A stretch of DNA of 64,000 nucleotides from the NCBI RefSeq assembly GCF_964340395.1, contig NC_135551.1, positions 3,721,963 through 3,785,962 of the forward strand, given 5' to 3'. The notes beneath the pieces were generated by a model. It was not told where the DNA came from. It worked only from the letters and a program-made list of their open reading frames with translations, and made no database searches. The translations under genes and the position numbers were made by a program. This stretch comes from Glandiceps talaboti (Eukaryota; Hemichordata; Enteropneusta; Spengelidae). This document shows, piece by piece, positions 1 through 11,200 of the stretch; position 1 is the first letter of the stretch, and each line of letters starts with the position of its first letter.

Positions 1-370
1 GGCTCACAGTGTATCAAACAATCATAGTCAAGCTAACACTATCAACAATTTCATGTCATACACTGTACCAACCAATCACATTTACAACTTATACAATATC
101 AGCCAATTATCTTCATGTCCGAATGTCCTTCACCTGCATTTAAATCACTCAGTCACGCTTACCTGGTATCAACCAGTCACAGTTAGGCTATGACTATCAA
201 CCAATCACAGTCACAATAATACTATCAACCAATCACAGTAAGGCTAAGACATTCAACCAATCATAGTCAAGTTCAGACTGTATCAACAAATCACACAGTC
301 AGACTTAGACTGTATCAACCAATCAAAGTCAGGCTCACACAGTATCAACCAATCACAGGCTCACATTTCA
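1..370. repeat. Minisatellite, degenerate ~30-bp unit
   Basis: Imperfect direct repeats built on TATCAACCAATCACAGTCA plus a variable AGGCTCACAC-like part. It starts at the window edge, so its full length is unknown. It lies in the HGD intron after the last visible exon. Bases 371-910 are AT-rich intron with no recognisable feature. Confidence 0.85.
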
Positions 371-910
371 TCACCCAACAATAAGAATGACTTCACTGAA
401 TCTTCATTGTTAAAGCTGCACTAGCTGCAACTGAAAGTATTTTTTGATATTGTTTGTTAGATACAGTAACTACCTTGTAATATCATACACCCTGAATAAT
501 ATTGAATCACCTATAGATGAACACATTTTTGTAGCTGTATACATGATAAATCAAATCAAAATTATTTTTGGGTCTGGACCCAAAAATCAGCGCCCTCAAT
601 GGCCATCACAATTTAAACTTGTTATAGCAGTAGGTCGACCACTGATTAACATATGCCATGTCAGGTTATTGGTATTTTAACACTGTTCAGTGGATAGATT
701 GGGGTTATCTACTTGATTCAAAACCAACCAAACTTTCACTTAAGATTTCAACTTGTCACTACACTACCTATGGATAATATTGACCACTAATTAACAGATA
801 CAGTGTCTTTTTACAAGTAACTGACCAAAATTTAGAGAATATATATTTGGTTATGGGATGAAAAAAATATCGCCGTTGCAGCTAGAGCAGCTTTAATAAT
901 ATCCACTTAC

Positions 911-3900
911 TTTGGCTTCATACTTCCCTTTAATAAGGCCCATGAATTCACTCATACAGTTCCCTGTCAAACAGAGGGAGAAGACTTGAGATGGAATAAA
1001 TGCAGTGTCAATCAACATCACTATCTCACTGGAATGACTTCCTGGAATATGTTATTCAAGCCAAGACTGTGTGTGACTTTAAAATTAGACTTGATAAGCA
1101 TAAGAACAAAATTAGGGATTACCTAAGCCTTTGAGGCTTCCTTCCCTGTCTTGCCATGGAATCTCCCATGGTGATCATAGTAAATCAACATGTAGACAGA
1201 TCATAGGTGATAAACACAGCCATATATAAAACATTCTTTAAAGGGCCATGCTTCAATCCTAGGTCATCACATTAGTGTTATGTTAACAAGGTCATTCTTT
1301 TGTTGTGAACCAAATTTTTGTCTACATCTGTCAAACAACCATTTTTCACATCTAGATTTAATTCCAGGCCTTTTAAGCCATAGTCAAGTCAATGTACAAC
1401 CACTGACAACCAAGCACTAACAAGGGTAAAACCATAGTCAAGTCAATGTACAACCACTGACAACCAAGCACTAACAAGGGTAAAACCATAGTCAAGTCAA
1501 TGTACAACCACTGACAACTAAGGGTGACTTAATATAACAAGGAAAGTAAACAAATGAATTGGATTAATAACAATTGACACAGTATGTGGTGAGTACAGAG
1601 ACTTGTATTACACACCATGGTTTGATAAGAAAAGTTTTATGGCCTCTTTATGTGTACATGAAATGCCAGGGGAACTGGAAATTTGTTTGTCCATGTGAAC
1701 TATTATGTAAAGTGGCCATAAAACTGTTCTTATCAAATGTAGTGTAATACAAGTCTCTACTGTTCCAACATGCTGTGCCAAGTGTTATTAATGCAATTCA
1801 TTATTTGTTTACTTTCCCTGTTTGTAACAAATCCTGCTTGTCAATGCTTGGCTGTCACTGGTTGTATATGTTAACTAGAGTTTCACAGCTCATCAACATT
1901 TAACTAAATTTCACTGGTTCCACTCTATAATTTAATGATGATAAATCAGAAATATTTCTTCATCAGTTGTAATGAATGAAATCAATCTGAAATCAAATAA
2001 AGATAATTTGCTGCATATATTGCTAAGTTCATTCTTAATACAAGATAACAAATCTGTATTGGAAAGAGGACAGAGTTGAACTATTGACCTATCTTGCCAG
2101 TCCTCACCAGAATACTATTTCTAATATCTAATGTCATTGTCACTCTTCATGACAATGCTATCATAATAATCTTTAGTTATACTGGATAGTTCTTTAAGCT
2201 GAGTTTTCGTAGAGTTGACTCCCAGGAAGTCCAGTGATAGCCAACCTTCATGGGTTCAGTGTTAACATATTGATAATAACAAATTACTAGTGACTTACTG
2301 TGATAATATGGAGGTCTGAATGTATGTTCCTGGACTGCCCATCTTGGTGGAAATATAACAAAGTCAGCAATGGCTACCCCTGGTTTCATAGACTGGCATG
2401 TCAAAACAGTGAAGATGGAAGGGTCCTGTAATTAACATAGGATGATAGATTTATAAGAATAAAATGTCTAAGGATTCCTTATTTAATGTATTTAATGTAA
2501 CAGTTCAACTGTAAATTCAAAACAAAATGTACATAAATATCAGCCATATAATGTAACTTTCATATGTGGTAACAAGTCGTGTGTGGGTAAATGTATTTGT
2601 GTAGCTGTATACATAAAGTGGTACACTACATCCAATCAAATTGAATTTTGGGTCTGCACACACAATTAATGCTCCAAATGCCCCAAATTGTACAAAGTAA
2701 GAGTCTAAAGTTTGTTTGTTTGTTTGTTCATACATTCGCTGAAGTTTAAAGGAAAAAGACCTTTATTTTTTTTTCAGACAGGCTTGATTTTAGGCCTAAT
2801 AAAAAATTGTGTGGTTATGAATACGCTCAATTTTAAAATAGGTGGGGTAGGTAGATTTTTTATTTTATTCTATTTTTTTTCATATGTGAATGTCTAGTTC
2901 AGGTTTTCTGTTGTTTTCCATATGGTGTCTGTGTTATTGGTTTCTTCTCATCAGACAGCCATTACAGATTGGAAGAACACTTTTATATTGTCTTTTTATG
3001 TTGATGTCAGTTTCTGCATCCTCTATTTATTTATTTATTGATTACACGTAACAAAACCCTGGGGATTTGTTAAAGGTACAAATAAAATAAAATTGGAAAA
3101 AAAATCATAATAATAACACTTATAGGCTTTTCAAAAGTAACATTACACATCATAATAAAGACTACAAAACAAAACAAAACAACAACAATAACTATTCAAC
3201 GAGTTGAAACATAATATTAATGAAAAAATAATAATGAAGAGTAATTAGACATTTCAAATGATATATTATAAGTATTTTGTAGGTGGTGCATCCACTATTT
3301 CTGGTGAAACTTCACAATTTTTGCGATTTTATTATTTTTTCTCTCAAAGACATTACAAAAAGTTGAGGATCGGCAGTGAAAAACTATAATAAAAAATTTT
3401 TCCAGACCTGTAACCATACTATTTCAATTAATATGTCAAATATGATATTGTTAAATAGTAGTTTGTCCAATATTTGGTGTAAGGGGATTTTTTAAGTTCT
3501 CCTATAATTTGTCCTATTCTTTGCTTACTTTCATTTCTTATTTACATGAATATTTTCTGACATAAATGAAATTATAATAATAATAATAATAATAATAATA
3601 AAAGACTCCAATGAAGTCCAAATCAAAGATTGTTAGAATACTTACAGCATGGTCAAATAACGTTGCATTGATAACCATAAAGTTGTCCAGATGATACTTG
3701 TATGGTACATAGTTACCATGCCATGCTACAACATCAAATGGTAAATGGCCCTGAAAATACAATATTAAACTGGTTATTTTTTTCTGCATTTGAATTGAAA
3801 AAATACCGCCAATGGCGTTGTAGCACAACTGTACAGTTTTTAAAAATGTTTATTCATATGGTAGTCCATGCTAACAATAGGTGTTCATTTGGTGAATGAC

Positions 3901-5219
3901 TATCCAGTTGCCTATCCAACCATGTTGCTATCTTTACGATATATGCTATCATTTGGCTGTTGCTATGGGCGTGGTCATGTTGTTAGATATATTTGCATAC
4001 ATTTTTGTATGTTTTTGTTCACTTGTGTATGAATTCCTGATATTATCTTTGCAATATATGTAATCATTTGGCTTTTGCTATGGGTGTGGTCTTGTTGCTC
4101 GGCATATTTACATACATTTTTTGAATGTTTATTCAATTGTCTATTAATCCTCGTTGTTATCTTTGCAATATATGTGATAATTTGGCTGTTGCTATGGGCG
4201 TGGTCTTGTTGCTAGGCACATTTGCATACATTTTTTTAATGTTTATTCATTATTTGTCTTTCTATTCCTGTTGTTATCTTTGCAATATACATGATTATTT
4301 GGCTGTTGCTATGGGTGTGGTCTTGTTGCTAGGCAAATTTACATACATTTTTTGAATGTTTATTCAATTGTCTATTAATCCCTGTTGTTATCTTTGTGAA
4401 ATACACGACCGTTTGGCTGTTGCTATGGGCGTGGTCATGGTTGCTAGGGTATTTCCATACATTTTTTGAATGTTTACTCATTTGCCTACTAGATGATGTT
4501 GTTATTTGACCAAAATATACTGCTATTTGGTTGTTGCTAAGGGCGTGGTCATGGTCGCTAGGGCCAATTTTCTCAAAATGTTTTGAAGAAAATCTACAGA
4601 ACACTTTTATATTGTCTTTTTATGTTGATGTCAGTTTCTGCATCCTCTATTTATTTATTTATTGATTACACGTAACAAAACCCTGGGGATTTGTTAAAGG
4701 TACAAATAAAATAAAATTGGAAAAAAAATCATAATAATAACACTTATAGGCTTTTCAAAAGTAACATTACACATCATAATAAAGACTACAAAACAAAACA
4801 AAACAACAATTTGCATATCACTCATGGAATCATTGTATGCTTAATATTTCTTCATCCATACATCCCTAAATGCATTTCCATTAAATTTCAGCCCAATCTG
4901 CTCAGTAGTTTTGGAATTATAGATTTTTAACCAAAAAGACACATTTTTAGCCCTAATTTGCATATCACTGATGGAATCATCATGTCATGAACAAATCTTA
5001 CTTTACACCCCCTTAACAATGTTCCCACCAAATTTTGCACCAATCTGCCCAGTAGTTTCTGAGTTTACGTTTTTTGACCAAAATCACACATCTGTGATGC
5101 GATCATTTTGATTTGAACAATTTCCCAACTAGACACCCAAGGTAATGGACCCACCAAATATCATGGCAATCGGTTCAGCGGTTTTTGACTTGAAGTTGTT
5201 TACACACACACACACACAT

Positions 5220-5299
<80 letters not shown>

Positions 5300-8200
5300 A
5301 CACACACAGACAGACAGACAGACGCCGGGCGATCCCTATAGCACTACTGAACCTCAGTTCAGTAGTGCTAAAAATCAACAACTTTTTTTTGTTTTTCTAC
5401 TTGAAAAAGACAATGTGAAATAACAGAAAGTCCATGTTTGTAACTCAATACATTGCAAAAAGATGCAAAAAGTGACAAATGTTTGCTATTAATCAAACAA
5501 TAGAGCTTCTCCACTGTCTATGATTAACCCCTTACTACCATACACACCATCAAAGACTAACCTGTTTAGCTGCAAACAGTTTGCCTTGATATTTACTGAT
5601 CACAGTATATCCATCTACAGTTTTATCCTCATAGTGGGCAACAGGAGTCAAGAAATCCCTGGGATTTGCCAGACCATTGGCTCCTGTTGTATGATAAGAA
5701 GACAAAATCCGTGTGTATTGATCAAATAAAGAAACAGTGAAATCATAAAAGATGGGCTGAAAAGTCAGAAAGTCTAAATGCCAAGATTTAGTTTACATGA
5801 TAGGCTAAAACCAATATCATTTCAAGAGAATATCCATAGCAACAGGAGACGGGTCATTTCTGAATATTTTTTCTTTATAATGAACATTTCTACTCCCAAA
5901 GTTAACAATTCTTGAAAGCAAATACTCAATTTTTGTCAACATCTCATCACGATTAACAACCAGGAGTGTACTATAATGGGATATTGTGTCTTGGAAGTAT
6001 TTGCTGCCTAGATAACACAGAGTTTCTATATGGCCTGTGGCAGGTGAACATCATCCCATGCCAAGTATTTAGTGTTAGGTTGTGTTTTGATGTTTCCTAC
6101 AGGAATGATTTCTAGGAGTTGACCAGGAGTAACATTGGAAGTCGGCAAACAATAGCCTCCAGACATGTTACATGGGGTATATTTTCCCACTATTCCCAAA
6201 CATGGAATATGAACTCAAATCCTATGACATATTTTATAGTTCATTGTCCCGGATTTTGTGTATAAAAAGGGGAGATTTTCCGAGATTTCGTTAGTCAACC
6301 TAGGGACTCACTGGATGCTGTAACTTTCGGCGAGTACTGTCTTGCAATTTTGTAGCTGATTTCTCTGCCACCACTGGCCTGGCAAGTTGTACTGGTAAGC
6401 CCAACTCTCTGATTTGATAAAGGTGATGGTAGTAGATGCTGTATGAATTGCGAATAGTATATACATAGCAAGAAACTGGGCTTACAAAGACCAAATTAGA
6501 TTTCTATTCCCAACATTCCAAACTGCTGTCTTGTACAAAGGAAGGAATACAGGGGTCTCATTAACCTGCTTCAGACAAGTCCTTGTTGTAGAAAGGTAAT
6601 GGCTATGACAGGACTGGGGTAAACATCTACAGGGGTTTCATTATAGGCCTATAGGGGATCTCATTCACTTACCAATTGGCCCTAAATTGGGTAATTGAAA
6701 GTGACCATCATAGATTTCACAGATGTAACCTCTAGAGGGCTCACTCACTTCAACACTGAATCGCATTCCTTGCTGTAGAAAAAACATTTATGTTAAAGTT
6801 ATAAAAAAAAAACAAGACAAGAATTATGGTGTTATGAATCAAAAAGGAGTAAAGTACAGGTGATAGACAACAAAACAGTACAACTCCTCTAACAAATTGT
6901 CTTGGGACCAACAAAGTTATTAAATACATATTTTTTATCTGAAATAAAGACAACTACAGACTATACACTTACCTGAATGACACATATTTCCATTGGTTCT
7001 ACTGTCATCTTACCAAACTCTGTTGATATCTTCAAAGTTCCTTTCTGTGGAACTACAATTGATAGACATATGGTATGATGTGGTATGATGTGGTAATAAG
7101 TAAAACAGAATATCTGATTCACACCAGCAAACATTTTACAAGAATAAAAGTGAATATGAAAACTATGCTGTTTATTTAAAACTTTCTTATTTATTATCAG
7201 TACACCTTTTTTCCTATAATTTATACAATGCAAAACTTGAAGAGTACGCTAGCAGGAAAACCTGGCTGGTGAAATGATGCACAATTCTTTGTGGATAACT
7301 GGGTTTGTTACAAACATCTACTCTAACAAGCTCCTATACAGTGGCTGTTGTCATAAAAAGTTGTCTCCCACTACTCATGTTCCCACTTTTCCAAAGTAGC
7401 ACTGCAATTCAGTAGGGGCCATATTGGATTTTGTCATAAGACCATAGCATTGAAATACAAACGATAAACATTGTACTTTAGAGCAGATTTGTCATACTAT
7501 TATGATTTCTGTTTGGTGAAATTTATATATCAATAGAACACATTTTGGGAAGATTACCTCCTACAGAAATACATAAAAACTATTTAGTGAATAATTCATT
7601 GTGTGATCTTTGTAACAATCTACCTATCACAAAGTCTCAATCATGACTGTTATAAAAACATTTATCAGTCATAGATTTATTACAAAGGTAGATATAATGA
7701 TGGAGTCATCTAGTAAGAAACCTACCTATCAGGAAGTCACCATCGGAGTTATAAAAACATTTATCACCCATAGATTTATTACAAAGGTAGATATAATGAT
7801 GGAGTCATCTAGTAAGAAACCTACCTATCAGGAAGTCACCATCGGAGTTATAAAAACATTTATCACCCATAGATTTATTACACAAGTAAATGTGTATTGC
7901 TGCTCCATTCCGACTACAGGCATCACCAGCACCACATAGGGTATGTAATCCCTGTCAAACACCAAAGTTGAATACATTTTAATACATAGCAACATAAGGT
8001 ACATTACAATGTTTATTTCCTTCTGAGGCCTAAAAAAAATAATTGTTTGGTTACGGTTTCACTGCCGACCCTAAACTTTTTTTTAAGTATTTAAGAAAAC
8101 TAGACACACACAGAAAAAAAAATTTGAAAAAAAAATCTACCTACTCCACCTTTTCTAAAATTGAGCGTAATTGGAACCACACATTTTTTTTCTTAGGCTT

Positions 8201-11200
8201 TAAAAGGAAAGTAATGACTTACCATGGTAGTTAACTTGCACTTTAAGAACCTTTTTTTACATTAAGTTGAGAATTTCTTTTGATGAAGTAGAGTTCTTGG
8301 AGATACACAGTTTGTTACCAACTTTATTCATTACTCATGACCAGTAAGCCTAGAGTAACTAGTAAATATATTCAACAAGCATACACTATTAAAGGTGTAA
8401 TCATTCATACATTTCATTGTAGTAGTAGTAGTACTGTTACTATTCTTTACTTGTATATGATTGTGCTCTGTCCATTTTTGTGTTTCTTTAGATTAGTTAT
8501 CTAACTTTATAGTGAGAAATAAGTCCAATTGGCTGGGTGATGTATTAACTTTATAGTGAGAAATAAGTCCAATTGGCTGGGTGATGTATTAACTTTATAG
8601 TGAGAAATAAGCCCAAATGGCTGGGTGATGTATTCATTTTCTGTTCTTTGTATTGTCCATTTATAAAATTAATGTATATTTACCTGTCACTATAATAAAC
8701 AAGTCTTACATTAGCATACCTTAGTATCGGGTAATGAAGTAATCAATTAGGTCAAAAATTGAGGTCATCAGTGTATGGAAGAAAATTACGATAAATGACA
8801 TGATGCCACTATTTCAATATATATCTGATATCAGTAATTGTAAATCTCACCTCTACAAAGTCCACCTCCTTGCCTTCTGTAGGAAGCTGAAATGGTTTCC
8901 ATCTCAACTGTAGTAAATACAAATATAACAATGATTATACTACACAACAAGGAATCTCCTGTTATGATCTTTGACTGGTTCCTGTATACATGCATCACAT
9001 TACCGGTATACATATGTAAGCAGGTAAAGAGGAATTGCCATCATCCACTCACATTTATCACGAAGAACAATCTGATGACTGACCATAATGAATTGTGGGA
9101 ATGTATAATACATACAAGCATTGTATGCATAATCCAATATGACAGATCCAAGATGATAATTGCTATAGTCATTTGCTATCTAACTATAAACTGATAAAGG
9201 TCATAGGTTATAGGTCATAGGTCATGTGATGATGCACTTTTCAGCAGTCATAATCTAAGATATGCTAAATATATGAAACAAATATGGTATCTACTATTTT
9301 GTACTGTCTGCAACATTTGCTGAATGTTCTACTTTATGAGTGATTGTCTGAGATGACTTTATTAACTGACAAAATTAAATAATACATATTCTTTATTAAA
9401 TCTCAAGAGATGGAGAGATGAAGTAAAACTCAAGGGATGGAGAGATGAAGTAAAACTCATGGGATGGAGAGATGATGTAAAACTCATGGGATGGAGAAAT
9501 GAAGTAAAACTCAAGGGATGGAGAGATGAATAAAACTCAAGGGATGGAGAGATGAAGTAAAACTCAAGGGATGGAGAGATGAATAAAACTCAAGGGATGG
9601 AAAGATGATGTAAACTCAAGGGATGGAGAGATGAAATAAAACTCAAGGGATGGAGAGATAAAGTTAAACTCAAGGGTTGGAGAGATGATGTAAAACTCAA
9701 GGGATGGAGAGATAAAGTAAAACTCAAGGGATGGAGAGATGAAGTAAAACTCAAGGAATGATGGGGGGGGGGGGGTTCATTTAATTTTAAATAGTGAACT
9801 TAAGAAATGACTACATGACAGCATATTACCATAGCAACAATAACACTGCTGCAACTCTCACCTGACTTAGATATCAGGTTACAAACTAAAGTAGATTTCA
9901 CTCAAAATTATGTAGCTGTCATTATATGGTACATTTGTTACCACGGCAACATCAACTGTCAATTATATCATAAAACCATGGCAACACTGACCTGATTTGG
10001 ATTTGGGTACCAAGTCTTCCAATCATCTCTGATGTTACCATTTTGTGCCTTGGTGAAGGGTGAATGTTTGACTGCTGGCCGTATACGATATAACCAGCTA
10101 CGTTTATTGGTTTCCCTAGGACATGTAAAGGCACTTCCCGACAATTGTTCAGCATACAAACCATATGGACATTTTATTGGATTATTCTGATAATCAGCAA
10201 TTTAGGGATAAAAAAAGAAGAAAAACAAAATGTTTTTGTTATAATATGCATATGTATGTGTATAGTATATGTATGTGTGTGAATGCATGTGGGTGTATGT
10301 ACACATATATATATAAAAGAAAGTTTATGAGTGTGACCAGCTCTACTGACCATACACAACAAATTTGTAGTGGAGAACCAAATGAAACAAAGTTATGGAA
10401 ATGGTGAACAACCCGCTAATCGCAACAAGACAACAGGCGATGTTTCAAATGTGGTGGCTTGAAAAGATCAATCATCACAATCTGGAAAATCTCAAGATGT
10501 AAAATTTGTACGATGGCTTAAAGAATTTGAGTGGACGAACATCCATACCAGTGACAGCAAGTACCTAAGAGATGGCAGTATTTACAGAGTATGGTGTCGA
10601 TATTGTAAATTCTTGAAAGAGAAGTCTGATTTCGCATTGCAACGGGGAAAATTGGTTGAAAAACAAACAAACTTTAATGGAACACTCCATTTTGGTGACA
10701 CACGTTCGAGCGACTTCAAAGACCTATATTTCACGAAACCAGCGGTAAAAACTAGCACGTGAATGGTGATAACAAAATAGCATAAATAAAAATAAATACT
10801 GTCTATCTGATAGCCAAACAAGAACTGCCATTTTCACTATTTCTGAGTTATTGCTACTGCTCAGAAAAATGGCTTCGGTTTGAATCTCATTTATTAGTTG
10901 ACGTGGAAATGGGTGTGCATATTATCCCGCGTATGTCGGGGATCACGAAAGCCAAGTGAAGTCAAGAATGGCAAACTTTCCTGTGCTGAGAATAGGAGGC
11001 GGGCATTTGACCAACATTTTTGACAACTAACTTTCATTGGGACTTGAAAAATCACAGATGTAGAGCTTAATTTCTTGCATAAATTATGAAATTGCAAGAC
11101 TATACCCTTACGGAAGGCATTTCGTTGGACATTTGCATATCATAGTCAAAACTCAATCAGCTGTACAAATGAATATTATTGAGAGATGACGGCAGCCTGT

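Larger units (their letters stand above)
2790..3407. mobile_element. Non-autonomous TIR element (family with copies at 8026 and 33550), interrupted by a LINE tail
   Basis: The left end TAGGCCTAATAAAAAATTGT and an inner block (CGCTCAATTTTAAAATAGGT followed by a GGTAGGTAGATTTTT segment) match, in reverse orientation, the copy at 33550-33903. The right part (CGGCAGTGAAA...CCAGACCT) matches the opposite end of that family. A foreign AT-rich segment splits the element at about 3012-3290. It lies in an HGD intron. Confidence 0.6.
3808..5372 (+). mobile_element. Pearl/HINE-like non-autonomous element: tandem core, microsatellite, terminal hairpin
   Basis: It lies in the HGD intron between exons 8 and 9. 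In order: a left block (CCAATGGCGTTGTAGCACAA), about six ~114-bp tandem units (landmark GGCTGTTGCTATGGGCGTGG), the 212-bp patch at 4598-4809, two diverged units with AATTTGCATATCACTGATGG, a (CA)n tract at 5199-5303, a short (GACA)n tract, and a perfect terminal hairpin. The left half is homologous to 43113-44290, showing the element is dispersed. It has no coding capacity. The layout fits pearl/CvA-type and Helentron-associated elements known from invertebrates; assignment to Helitrons is inference. Confidence 0.65.

Noticed and set aside
1-370. CRISPR-like appearance of regular repeats
   Set aside because: An animal minisatellite with degenerate units and no unique spacers; other arrays in the window are also contiguous, without spacers.
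5145-5423. ORFs of Thr-His or Val-Cys repeats
   Set aside because: Translation of the (CA)n tract in the mobile element.
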